Notes: a model not told the origin generated them from the letters alone. A stretch of 64,000 nucleotides of DNA from Halomarina salina (GCF_023074835.1 NZ_JALLGW010000004.1:62001-126000), one strand, 5' to 3'. Numbered from the stretch's first letter, positions 19,375 through 26,789 are shown. Numbers and translations: made by a program.

Positions 19375-19417
19375 CGAGCAGTCACACCCGGTTCGCAACC
19401 ACCTGCTCACCACCTGC

Positions 19418-19912
19418 TCAGAAGTGGACGTCGGCGGGAACGATCCACAACGAATGCTCGTCATCCGCGTCGAGAACTCGGTCGAGCGCCTCACGATGGC
19501 GAATCCCCTGGCCATGCTCGTCGTACAGGTACACTGACGGCCCGCGATACGCGCCGAGCGTGCGGCAGGCGTGGCGGGCCATCTCGTTGCCCATCAATTC
19601 CTCATCAGAGTACTCTGTGAGTGCCTCGCGAACACGCCCGAGTGTCCGGTGGAACTCCTGTTCGGTCGCCTCCCACCCGCTGTCGAGCAGTTGTTGCCCA
19701 GCAGGAGAGTCGACCCGAGCGACCGTCGGCCGGTCGCCCCATCGTGCTGGCCCAGCCACTCTCGACGACGACTCGTCGAACGTCACGTAGTAGTCGAAAA
19801 CAGGAACCTGCGACAGGTCACCGCCGGTCAATCCATCGAAGACCGTCTTCGCTGTACTCAACGCGTAATCTGTAGTCGGTGCGCTCACGAGCGCGTAGAT
19901 GAGTTGGTGCAT
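19418..19912 (-). CDS. Conserved hypothetical protein
   Basis: 164 residues from the ATG at 19912; the frame continues upstream without family character. No known domain is recognised. It opens with a hydrophobic strand (MHQLIYALVSAP), has an acidic middle, and ends with strands (PSVYLYDEHG, SLWIVPADVHF). The sequence looks like a compact cytoplasmic protein of the haloarchaeal accessory gene pool. It lies between the broken DUF7389-like gene and a small helical protein. Confidence 0.72.
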   Translation of the reverse strand: MHQLIYALVSAPTTDYALSTAKTVFDGLTGGDLSQVPVFDYYVTFDESSSRVAGPARWGDRPTVARVDSPAGQQLLDSGWEATEQEFHRTLGRVREALTEYSDEELMGNEMARHACRTLGAYRGPSVYLYDEHGQGIRHREALDRVLDADDEHSLWIVPADVHF

Positions 19913-20140
19913 TCCAGAACTCCTCTGGCTCCGATTGAGTCGAAGCCAGCACCCCTGCTGGCGACGACAGACACCACGCGGCTCGGTTACCCCACGCTCG
20001 AACTCGTGTCGAACTGTGGGGCAACTAATCCACGAATGTGGCGGACGGACAAGGCAGCTGGCCAATCATCTACAGACGAAAAACGGACGAACAGTATCGT
20101 GTATCAGATACCCCGATGGGCACGCGCTTCTCGCCCTGGC

Positions 20141-20365
20141 TCAGGTTGGCGTCACGTACAGGCAGTCGTCGACGGCGTATAGATAGCCCTTCGAGAGGAG
20201 TTCGTCGAGGAAGACGTCAGCGTCGCCAGAATCGATCCCGACGTCGGTGAGCACCGTCGTTGCCTCTTCACGAGTCAGTCCCTCGGCTCGATTGATCGGT
20301 TCGTCCAGAGTCTCGAGGGCATCGGTTGCAGCGGGACTCAACCGTGTGCGGTCGTTTCGGGGCAT
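20141..20365 (-). CDS. Small hypothetical protein, winged-helix-like
   Basis: 74 residues from the ATG at 20365. Predicted helices (SPAATDALETLDE, TREEATTVLTDVGI, ADVFLDELLSKGYLY) end with a short strand (AVDDCLYVTP). That is the layout of a small winged-helix domain, but no family is recognised. It is on the same strand as the TFB gene. Confidence 0.65.
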   Translation of the reverse strand: MPRNDRTRLSPAATDALETLDEPINRAEGLTREEATTVLTDVGIDSGDADVFLDELLSKGYLYAVDDCLYVTPT

Positions 20366-20459
20366 ACGCCGGATAGCGTATGATTGCGTCTCAGTGGGTA
20401 TCAACCTATGGCAGCCATTCGACAGACGACCGAGGAAAGAGGAGACGGCGAGGCCGCGC

Positions 20460-21401
20460 TCAGACGATATCGACCTCGATATGCTCGCGCAGTTCGGTCC
20501 AGCGCGCTCTGAGCGTGACTGTCGACACGTCGGCCGCCTTTGCGAGTTCCCCCTGCGTCACCTCTTCGACGCGCGCCTCGGCAACCAGATACAGCGCAGC
20601 GGCAGCCACCCCGGCGGGATGCTTCCCGTTGGTCAATCCACGCTCCTGGGCCTGCTCGGTGACGTGCGCCGCCTGTCGGCGCGTCCCATCTGAGAGCCCG
20701 ACCGTCGAGGCGAGTCCGGGCACGTACGCCCCCGGCGGGACGGGCACCGAGGGCAAGGAGAGTTCGCGATTCAGCACCGAATAGGCGTTCTCGACTCTGT
20801 TCTGCGACACGCGAGCGGGTGCGGCGACGTCACCACAGGTCCGCGGCAACCCGTTCGTCCGACAGATCGCGTACACCGCTCCGGCGGCCATCGCTTCGAC
20901 CGACCGTCCCGGAAGCAGGTCCTCGCGCTGGGCCCGGCGGAACAGGGCACACGCCTGCTCGACGATGCCGTCTGTGAGACCCATCGCGCCCGCGATTCGT
21001 CGCACTTCGCCCAGGCCGTGCGCGAGATTTCGGTCAGCCGTCGACTGCCATTTCGCGCGGGAGTGCTCCCGGCGGAGTCGCGAGAGCTGCCGCCGTTTCC
21101 GCCCTGGAAGAGTCTTTCCACGCCCATCGCGCTTTCGACCAATCTCAGTCGACAGCCCCCAGTCGTGCCGTCGCTCGGTAAGCGGTGCGCCGGTTCGTTC
21201 ACGCTCCTCTGTTTCGAACGGACGCCACTCCGGCCCACGGTCGACGCGCTGGCCGTCGAGGATGAGACCACAGTCCTCGCAGACAGTCTCTTGCGTAGTC
21301 GTCCGCACCACCCCATCGCACTCCGGACAACGTTGCGTGTACTGGGTGGTCGCTTCTCGATGCTCGTCGAAGCCCGTCTGGTAGATATCTCGAATCGACA
21401 T
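20460..21401 (-). CDS. tfb: Transcription initiation factor TFB, accessory copy
   Basis: 313 residues. The N-terminal zinc ribbon CPEC...CEDCG spans about residues 24-44, the conserved B-finger/linker follows (GPEWRPFETEER, GAPLTERRHDWGLSTEIG), and two cyclin-fold repeats cover about 115-205 and 215-305. TFB recruits RNA polymerase to TBP-bound promoters and reads the BRE. Haloarchaea keep several TFBs, and plasmid copies may serve their own gene sets. The promoter module before this gene recurs before neighbouring genes, so element-specific recognition is an attractive inference. Start chosen at MSIRDIYQTGFD. Confidence 0.93.
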   Translation of the reverse strand: MSIRDIYQTGFDEHREATTQYTQRCPECDGVVRTTTQETVCEDCGLILDGQRVDRGPEWRPFETEERERTGAPLTERRHDWGLSTEIGRKRDGRGKTLPGRKRRQLSRLRREHSRAKWQSTADRNLAHGLGEVRRIAGAMGLTDGIVEQACALFRRAQREDLLPGRSVEAMAAGAVYAICRTNGLPRTCGDVAAPARVSQNRVENAYSVLNRELSLPSVPVPPGAYVPGLASTVGLSDGTRRQAAHVTEQAQERGLTNGKHPAGVAAAALYLVAEARVEEVTQGELAKAADVSTVTLRARWTELREHIEVDIV

Positions 21402-21438
21402 TGCTGATGTCGCGAGGCACTGTTTAGAACGCCCCACA

Positions 21439-21462
21439 CCCCTCAGGGGGCGATAAACACCA
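21439..21462 (-). promoter_or_regulatory. CCCCTCAGGGG promoter module before the TFB gene
   Basis: In gene direction: GGTGTTTATCG, then CCCCCTGAGGGG, 38-62 nt before the ATG. The palindrome sits between the TATA-like box and the expected transcription start, a position suited to a repressor site or a modified core promoter. Confidence 0.75.
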
Positions 21463-21517
21463 CCGCTGGCGTGGTGAGCGACGTAGATCGTGTTGGTAGT
21501 TGATACTTGTCACTGAC

Positions 21518-21565
21518 GGCGTGCATCGTTTGCCGCAAATGATAGACTCAGAGCGTGAGTGTATC
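21518..21565 (-). repeat. Island repeat 1, left terminal variant (inverted)
   Basis: Read on the minus strand: arm GATACACTC, spacer ACGCTCT, arm GAGTCTATC, then ATTTG and CGGCAAACGATGCACGCC. It matches repeat 16 at the other end over 48 bp, in opposite orientation. Confidence 0.92.
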
Positions 21566-21581
21566 AATTCGAGCTGGTAGA

Positions 21582-21992
21582 TTACGACTCGGCTGACGAA
21601 GTGCTCTCGGTGTTCTCACGCTGTCGCTGCTCGTCGGTTGGAACTTCGGTGAATAGATACCGCGTATCGTCCGTCTCTGCGTATATCTTCAGATTCTGCT
21701 CACGGCGCAGTCCATCGACTTCAAGCTCGGCACCTTCGGTGGAGAGGATGTGCTTCTCAGAGGGACCAGATGCGTTGGTCACCTCCGCCACGAGTTGGGT
21801 AGCATTGCCTAAGCTATCGACCGTCACTGACGCGGTACATGGAGGGTCCTGTAATTCAATGCAGTTGTACTCAGAACTCACCGCAATCATGTCCTCCGAG
21901 TCGTCTCCTGTCAGTCCAGACGCTCCCGAACAACCAGCGGTGGCGGCTGTCCCAATCAGGGCGAGGAGGGCGCGACGTTTCATACGGTCCAT
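21582..21992 (-). CDS. Tat-type lipoprotein, cassette 1
   Basis: 136 residues. The start MDRMKRRALLALIGTAATAGCSG has a twin-arginine pair, a hydrophobic stretch and a lipobox with Cys near residue 21, typical of haloarchaeal lipoproteins exported folded and anchored outside. The mature part is Thr/Ser/Asp/Glu-rich with a likely beta fold (ASVTVDSLGNATQLVAEVTN). No known domain is seen. Its 3' end lies 16 bp from repeat 1. A second ATG three codons later is possible. Confidence 0.78.
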   Translation of the reverse strand: MDRMKRRALLALIGTAATAGCSGASGLTGDDSEDMIAVSSEYNCIELQDPPCTASVTVDSLGNATQLVAEVTNASGPSEKHILSTEGAELEVDGLRREQNLKIYAETDDTRYLFTEVPTDEQRQRENTESTSSAES

Positions 21993-22027
21993 CAGCCAAC
22001 GAGTGGTAAATATCTTCTGTGAGGAAT

Positions 22028-22052
22028 GATACACTCGCGGCACGAGTCTATC
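22028..22052 (-). repeat. Island repeat 2, short right-core form (inverted)
   Basis: Minus strand: arm GATAGACTC, spacer GTGCCGC, arm GAGTGTATC, 25 bp. It is the right half of a full repeat alone, with a regenerated perfect outer arm. Confidence 0.9.
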
Positions 22053-22059
22053 AGCTGTA

Positions 22060-22209
22060 TCACACTGGAACAGCATGGAAAAAAGTCGGCGAACTGGTCG
22101 CGCCAGCAACCTCGATGGGGGCCGGTGGTCCACGACGACTCGGGGTGGCGATCGGAGGGTCAGTTCTGAACGGTGCCAGGCGTCGGCTCGGCAGAGGTGG
22201 ATATTGCAT
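22060..22209 (-). CDS. Possible 49-residue ORF in the gene-poor cassette 2
   Basis: An ATG-initiated frame of 49 residues (MQYPPLPSRRLAPF..., ending FFHAVPV) fills most of the interval between repeats 2 and 3 and stops 8 bp from repeat 2. It is Pro/Arg-rich, unlike its acidic neighbours, so it may be chance. The interval otherwise holds nothing recognisable. Confidence 0.25.
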   Translation of the reverse strand: MQYPPLPSRRLAPFRTDPPIATPSRRGPPAPIEVAGATSSPTFFHAVPV

Positions 22210-22254
22210 TGTCGAGAGCCGATTTTCTTTCACCGTAACTCGACTGATTCAACT

Positions 22255-22279
22255 GTTAGATGTGTGCCGCGAGTGTATC
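22255..22279 (+). repeat. Island repeat 3, short right-core form
   Basis: Arm GTTAGATGT, spacer GTGCCGC, arm GAGTGTATC. It lies in opposite orientation to repeat 2, so the 200-bp interval between them is bounded by inverted short sites. Confidence 0.9.
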
Positions 22280-22811
22280 ACTCTGCAGTCAGTGTCGCCC
22301 TCTGTGTTGTCTCGGGACCATCGGCTGAGCGCTCGGTGACGCGAATCGTCTCGACAGATGTCTCCGCCGTCGAGATGACGACTTCGTACAGACTGAAGGC
22401 CATGTCGCTGTAACACGTTCGTGGTGCAGGTTCCTTGGTTGTTGGCGCGATAACGAGTCGGAGGTCGTTCTCATCGGTCACGCTCAGTTCCTCAACACCG
22501 ATTTGCTTGCAACTGCTCGACCCATAGTACGTTCCACCGGAAACACTGATTGTGCCGCTGTCGTCCCGATAGGCGGTAATAGTGGGCGGAGCCTCGGGAG
22601 TCTGGTCGCTGCCTGAAGACGGCTCCCACTGAGAGAGACAGTAGGAGAGGTCGCCCCCATCCGTATCCGTCCGTGATGGTGAGCAACTCGGTGTCCCTGT
22701 TGGAGTCGCAGGACGAGGCTCGGCAGGTGAGTCTGAGCCGATAGAGTCGATGCACCCCGAGAGTCCAGCGATACCCGCTGAAATCGAGGCAAGGAGGGCA
22801 CGGCGGTTCAT
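22278..22811 (-). CDS. Tat-type lipoprotein, cassette 3
   Basis: 177 residues starting MNRRALLASISAGIAGLSGCID, with twin Arg, a hydrophobic core and a lipobox Cys at residue 20. A Ser/Pro/Thr-rich linker follows, then a domain with four Cys (SYCLSQW, SSSCKQIG, RTCYSD) that may form disulphides outside the cell. No known family. The TGA stop at 22278-22280 lies in the TGATACACTC of repeat 3, so the repeat supplies the stop codon. Confidence 0.78.
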   Translation of the reverse strand: MNRRALLASISAGIAGLSGCIDSIGSDSPAEPRPATPTGTPSCSPSRTDTDGGDLSYCLSQWEPSSGSDQTPEAPPTITAYRDDSGTISVSGGTYYGSSSCKQIGVEELSVTDENDLRLVIAPTTKEPAPRTCYSDMAFSLYEVVISTAETSVETIRVTERSADGPETTQRATLTAE

Positions 22812-22858
22812 ACACTGACCTTCTTTCTGTCCGATAAGTACTTTCGGGGTGGCCGAAT

Positions 22859-22921
22859 GTTAGACCCACGCTCTACGTCTCTCAAACGGGTCAAGTGAAA
22901 GATGCGTGCCGCGAGTGTAAC
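22859..22921 (+). repeat. Island repeat 4, full 63 bp
   Basis: Outer arms GTTAGACCC and GAGTGTAAC, spacers ACGCTCT and GTGCCGC, inner arms ACGTCTCTC and GAAAGATGC. Confidence 0.93.
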
Positions 22922-23003
22922 CTCAACGTTGGGGAGAAACACGCACCGAAAATCACGGTTACCAGCCAACGATTTATTGGCATTCGTATTGTCAGTTACA
23001 GGG

Positions 23004-23375
23004 ATGACTGATATCAAATCCCTCGCTGTCGGCGGTTTCGCTGGAGTGGCGGTTGCTGGTATCACCTACGTCGACGGAGTAGAGAGCCTGCAGCTGGTGG
23101 TGTGTCTTGGTCTTGTCTGGGCGTTCGCTGGCTGGTCGTTGACACGGAACCGTCGCCTGCTGAGAGACGCTGATGCGCTCCCCTCAGTGCTGTACGCACT
23201 CTTAGTGGTTGGTGTCCCATTCTTCGGAGTGCATGCCGACCTCGCGCTCAGCGGACTTCGGGAGCCATTGATGTTCCTCACGATGGGTGTGGCAGCGGCA
23301 GGTATCGGACTGGGCGCGGAGATAAGTGCCCCGACCGAACAGGAACGGACCACGACTGTCGCCACCGCAGACTGA
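23004..23375 (+). CDS. Small integral membrane protein, cassette 4
   Basis: 123 residues from the ATG at 23004; the frame extends back into repeat 4 but that part is not protein-like. Four hydrophobic segments are visible at about residues 7-24, 28-43, 60-76 and 88-105, separated by a basic loop (LTRNRRLLRDA). The tail is polar. No family is recognised. The 3' end is followed by repeat 5 after 18 bp. Confidence 0.72.
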   Translation: MTDIKSLAVGGFAGVAVAGITYVDGVESLQLVVCLGLVWAFAGWSLTRNRRLLRDADALPSVLYALLVVGVPFFGVHADLALSGLREPLMFLTMGVAAAGIGLGAEISAPTEQERTTTVATAD

Positions 23376-23393
23376 CGTCGAATACGTCGTAGC

Positions 23394-23456
23394 GACAGAC
23401 TCACGCTCTACGTTTCTCAATCGGGTTAAGTGATAGACGTGTGCCGCGAGTGTATC
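23394..23456 (+). repeat. Island repeat 5, full 63 bp
   Basis: Outer arms GACAGACTC and GAGTGTATC, spacers ACGCTCT and GTGCCGC, inner arms ACGTTTCTC and GATAGACGT. Confidence 0.93.
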
Positions 23457-23513
23457 AGTTCGACCAGTTTGCGTGGAGAACTCTTTTACAACTAGTAAGT
23501 GTCACGTTCTGAT

Positions 23514-24347
23514 ATGCGACGTGCCCTCCCCCTCGCAGTGGTCGCCCTCGTCTGTCTCGCTGGGTGTGGTGGCCTCGTCGGTGATGGCTCAAGTCCTGCC
23601 TCCACCTCGACCCCTGCCGACGTACCGACCGATTCTCCTCTGGTCAACCCGCCTCCCGGACTCTCCGAGGACGGCGTCACCGGCGTACAGACACTCGTCG
23701 ATGCCCACACCGACGCACTCGACAACCGGAGTTTCACCGAACGGAGGAGCGACCGACTGCTGGCCGCGAATGGCACGACCCTCGCGGCGACCAACAGTAC
23801 GGGGCGCGTGAACGACGCCCACGACCGAGCGGCGACGTCGTATCGACTCACCGGCATCCCGGCATCGTCCGAACGGTACGTCCCGTGGTTCGACCAGTCG
23901 GTGACTCGTCTCGACCAGTGGTACAACGGGAGCCAGTTCGTCCTTCGTGGCGACGGACCCAACGGAACGATGTACGCGTCCGTTCCGCCGCTCGGCACGC
24001 CGACGTGGGGCCCGACAACCGCTCTTGAGCGTTTCTACTACGCCGCCGAGTCGACGAGGGTGTCGAGCGAGAACGGCAGCATCGAGGTGCAACTGGACGG
24101 CGTCACGGGCAACTGGTCCATTGCGAGAGTCTCCGTTACCGTCACCGACGGGACGGTCACCGTGACGATGACCGATGACGGCCGCGTCACACAGTACCGA
24201 ACTGAGTTCACTGGAACCTTAGAGAGAGCACCGAACACGACCGTCGAGGGTGAACAGGTGGTCGAGTACACCGCTGTCGGTGAGACGACCGTCGACCGCC
24301 CGGAGTGGGTCGACAGTGCCCGGAATGCGACGACCACCATCAACTGA
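23514..24347 (+). CDS. DUF7537-like lipoprotein, cassette 5
   Basis: 277 residues from the ATG at 23514. The signal MRRALPLAVVALVCLAGCGG has its lipobox Cys at residue 18. A Ser/Thr/Pro linker and NPPPGLSEDGV follow, the layout I associate with a haloarchaeal lipoprotein family annotated as DUF7537. The mature domain contains WFDQSVTRLDQWYNGSQF and ends in TMTDDGRVTQYRTEFTG, resembling LolA/LppX-like folds, which is inference. It is paralogous to the next cassette gene. The TGA stop lies in repeat 6. Confidence 0.85.
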   Translation: MRRALPLAVVALVCLAGCGGLVGDGSSPASTSTPADVPTDSPLVNPPPGLSEDGVTGVQTLVDAHTDALDNRSFTERRSDRLLAANGTTLAATNSTGRVNDAHDRAATSYRLTGIPASSERYVPWFDQSVTRLDQWYNGSQFVLRGDGPNGTMYASVPPLGTPTWGPTTALERFYYAAESTRVSSENGSIEVQLDGVTGNWSIARVSVTVTDGTVTVTMTDDGRVTQYRTEFTGTLERAPNTTVEGEQVVEYTAVGETTVDRPEWVDSARNATTTIN

Positions 24348-24370
24348 TACACTCACGCTCTAAGTCTATC
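24346..24370 (+). repeat. Island repeat 6, short left-core form
   Basis: Arm GATACACTC, spacer ACGCTCT, arm AAGTCTATC, followed by ATTTG as in repeat 1. The right core is missing. The upstream gene's TGA overlaps its first two bases. Confidence 0.9.
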
Positions 24371-24478
24371 ATTTGACGGGTGCCTTGTTGGAGACAGGAG
24401 TGTCGATGATGCGAGAGAGGTAGCCACGCCACAATCGTTTGGCGAACTGATAAGAGTATAACCAGAGAATTGGTTCCT

Positions 24479-25291
24479 ATGCGCTCCGCCCTCCCGCTTG
24501 CCCTTCTTCTCATGGTCGCCCTCGCTGGCTGTGGGGGGTTCATGGGGAGCGCCCCCGCCAGTACATCAGACAGTCCGACCCCAGCTGCCGTGCCGACCGA
24601 CCATCCCCTTGCAAACCCGCCACCCGGTCTCACTGCCGGTGGTATTTCCGACCCGCAGACCCTCGCAGCAGCCCATCGAGACAGCCTCAACGCGTCGTCG
24701 TTCACTATTCAGACACACGTTCGTTGGCAGTACGCGAACGGAACGGAGGCACTCAACGTCACGACTCGGACGAACGTCGCAGCCACCCACCAGCAATGGC
24801 GGACCATCACTACGTCCCATCAGGTGCCGACCGAAACCGCGGTCGTCCAGTTCGATGAGTGGTACAATGGCTCTCACTCGTTCCAGCGGATACTGGTGAA
24901 CAACACGACGGTGAGAACGGGAGGACCGACGTTCAGCCCGAACCAATCCGTCCCAGACCGGCAACGTAGCCTCGCGCTTGTGTACGCCAGTGCCCGCGAC
25001 CCAACCATTCGGACAACGAACGGACTGATTCAAATACAGACGACGACCCCACCAACACGGACTGCCCTCACCGAATCGGGAGTCGAGAATGTGACCAACT
25101 GGACGTTGACTGCGACGGTGACCGATGACGGGCGCGTCACAGAGTATCGGGTGACCTACACAGGAACCGTCGCTGAACTACAGGGCACGAGAGTCACCGG
25201 AGAGACTGTCGTTTCGTTTGTCGTCCCTGCTGAGGCAGGTGTGGACCGCCCCGATTGGGTCGCGCGGAACACGACGGCCACAGCTGCGTAG
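24479..25291 (+). CDS. DUF7537-like lipoprotein, cassette 6 (paralogue of cassette 5)
   Basis: 270 residues. The signal MRSALPLALLLMVALAGCGG ends in a lipobox, followed by a linker, then NPPPGLTAGGISDPQTL, FDEWYNGSHSFQ and ATVTDDGRVTEYRVTYTGTV. All have counterparts in the previous cassette's protein, so the two cassettes carry diverged copies of one gene. Probably an envelope lipoprotein; function unknown. Repeat 7 starts 2 bp after the TAG stop. Confidence 0.85.
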   Translation: MRSALPLALLLMVALAGCGGFMGSAPASTSDSPTPAAVPTDHPLANPPPGLTAGGISDPQTLAAAHRDSLNASSFTIQTHVRWQYANGTEALNVTTRTNVAATHQQWRTITTSHQVPTETAVVQFDEWYNGSHSFQRILVNNTTVRTGGPTFSPNQSVPDRQRSLALVYASARDPTIRTTNGLIQIQTTTPPTRTALTESGVENVTNWTLTATVTDDGRVTEYRVTYTGTVAELQGTRVTGETVVSFVVPAEAGVDRPDWVARNTTATAA

Positions 25292-25293
25292 GT

Positions 25294-25356
25294 GAGAGAC
25301 TCACGCTCTGTATCTATCGAACACGCCGAACGAAGGACTCGTGCCGCGAGTGTATC
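25294..25356 (+). repeat. Island repeat 7, full 63 bp
   Basis: Outer arms GAGAGACTC and GAGTGTATC, spacers ACGCTCT and GTGCCGC, inner arms GTATCTATC and GAAGGACTC. Confidence 0.93.
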
Positions 25357-25417
25357 ATCCGCCAGTCCCCAAAGCGTACCGAAAGCTTATACGAAAACGT
25401 ATCAGTTTATCTGGGAC

Positions 25418-26113
25418 ATGGCTCCGTCATGGTCCCGACGCGGTATCCTCCGACTCAGTGGGGCAGGGGTTGCACTCCTTGCAGGCTGTGCGAGTGACCA
25501 ACCGGCTGGTAATCAGTCCTCCATCAACTCTCTACCTTCCGAAACGACGGCGGCGACACGTCCGCCCACATCACCGACGAGTACGCAGACCTCCGAACCC
25601 ACGGCATCATCAACCCCTGAGGAGGTTCCGGTCGTCACACCGCCAACGTGTGACAGCAGTCTCACTCGACTGGACCGCCCATCCGAGTCGGTCTCGTACA
25701 GTCAGGTCAACGGCTTCGAGTTGGCAGCGAGTGCCGATACGGTCGCACACGGCGAAGACATCGGGTTCACGCTCAAGTGGGTCGAATCGACTGGTGAAGA
25801 CCCGGAGACGGGCAACAACGAGATGTTCACCATCGACTGGGAGACCGAGAACGGGTGGCAGTCGATTTATCGAATTCGGGACCCACCGAATGCGGGCTGG
25901 ACCAGCCTCGCACACACTGCCCCATCGAACGAATCGCCACCAGTCACGTGGTTCGAGTGGTCATTTACCACGACCCAAGACGGGCTGGCTCACTCGACCC
26001 AGTTCAACGTGCCCTACGCCGTTTGTGAGCCGCTCTCCGCCGGAACGTATCGGTTTGTCTACTGGGGACTGGACGAAGCGGCACTCGGGTACAAATTCGA
26101 ACTCACCGAATAG
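25418..26113 (+). CDS. Tat-type lipoprotein, cassette 7
   Basis: 231 residues from MAPSWSRRGILRLSGAGVAL, with twin Arg and a lipobox (LLAGC) near residue 25. A long Ser/Thr/Pro linker follows. The globular domain (about residues 85-231) has an immunoglobulin-like pattern, with GEDIGFTLKWVES and AGTYRFVYWG near the end, reminiscent of BsuPI-like or other extracellular beta-sandwich domains; this is a weak resemblance. TATA-like CTTATACG is about 30 nt before the ATG. Confidence 0.78.
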   Translation: MAPSWSRRGILRLSGAGVALLAGCASDQPAGNQSSINSLPSETTAATRPPTSPTSTQTSEPTASSTPEEVPVVTPPTCDSSLTRLDRPSESVSYSQVNGFELAASADTVAHGEDIGFTLKWVESTGEDPETGNNEMFTIDWETENGWQSIYRIRDPPNAGWTSLAHTAPSNESPPVTWFEWSFTTTQDGLAHSTQFNVPYAVCEPLSAGTYRFVYWGLDEAALGYKFELTE

Positions 26114-26119
26114 ACCTGT

Positions 26120-26181
26120 GATACACCCACGCTCTACGTCTCTCGAACAGCCGAGCGAGCGACGCGTGCCGCGAGTGTATC
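26120..26181 (+). repeat. Island repeat 8, full 62 bp
   Basis: Outer arms GATACACCC and GAGTGTATC, spacers ACGCTCT and GTGCCGC, inner arms ACGTCTCTC and GAGCGACGC; the centre is 12 bp. Confidence 0.93.
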
Positions 26182-26242
26182 GGTCAGTTCACAAGATGTG
26201 TGTACCCAGAAAAGATATACTCGCCAACTCACCAGTGTCCGT

Positions 26243-26680
26243 ATGACTTCCCCTCTCTCCCGTCGGCGAGTATTGGCACTTGGTGCCACCGCGTCAGTGA
26301 GTGCTCTCGCAGGTTGTACTGACTATGTGTTCGGGGGACCACAGGAATATCTCCCCGTTGTCGTTGAGAACAACCACGACGAATTACACCGCATGATGTT
26401 TTCGGTAACCAGTGAATTCACTGGGGAGGTTGGGTCGTCAGAGTATTTTATCGACTGGAGACAGCTCAGCAGTGGTGAACAGTATCGGTTCGACGAAGGC
26501 GTTCCGTATACCGACTATAGCCCGATGCTCACGGCAATGGCGACGCTCGAAGACGGGACATTCGGGCGTGTCGAGTTCGAGTTCTACGAATTTGAGGAAC
26601 TCCGATTCCGAGTGACGAGCGAGAAAACACTTGACATTGTGCCAGTACCAGCGGCTGATGGACAGCAGACACCGAATTGA
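26243..26680 (+). CDS. Tat-type lipoprotein, cassette 8
   Basis: 145 residues starting MTSPLSRRRVLALGATASV, with three Arg, a hydrophobic stretch and a lipobox Cys in LAGCTD near residue 25. The mature domain begins LPVVVENNHDELHRMMFSV, a pattern seen in small haloarchaeal beta-sandwich envelope proteins. AGATATACT at 26212-26220 is about 26 nt before the ATG, so the cassette appears to carry its own leaderless promoter. Confidence 0.78.
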   Translation: MTSPLSRRRVLALGATASVSALAGCTDYVFGGPQEYLPVVVENNHDELHRMMFSVTSEFTGEVGSSEYFIDWRQLSSGEQYRFDEGVPYTDYSPMLTAMATLEDGTFGRVEFEFYEFEELRFRVTSEKTLDIVPVPAADGQQTPN

Positions 26681-26728
26681 GCTCGCTGCGTCCGGGCTCT
26701 CGGAATGTGCTGCCTACAATATTCCAAT

Positions 26729-26789
26729 GGTAGACTCACGCTCTGAGTCTCTCAAACGGACCGAGAGCGACGCGTGCCGCGTGTATATC
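26729..26789 (+). repeat. Island repeat 9, 61 bp
   Basis: Outer arms GGTAGACTC and GTGTATATC, spacers ACGCTCT and GTGCCGC, inner arms GAGTCTCTC and GAGCGACGC; the centre is 11 bp. Confidence 0.92.

Noticed and set aside
25341-26246. 301-codon open frame overlapping the cassette 7 lipoprotein
   Set aside because: Its translation is Arg/His/Pro-rich, as expected of an off-frame shadow of a GC-rich acidic gene.
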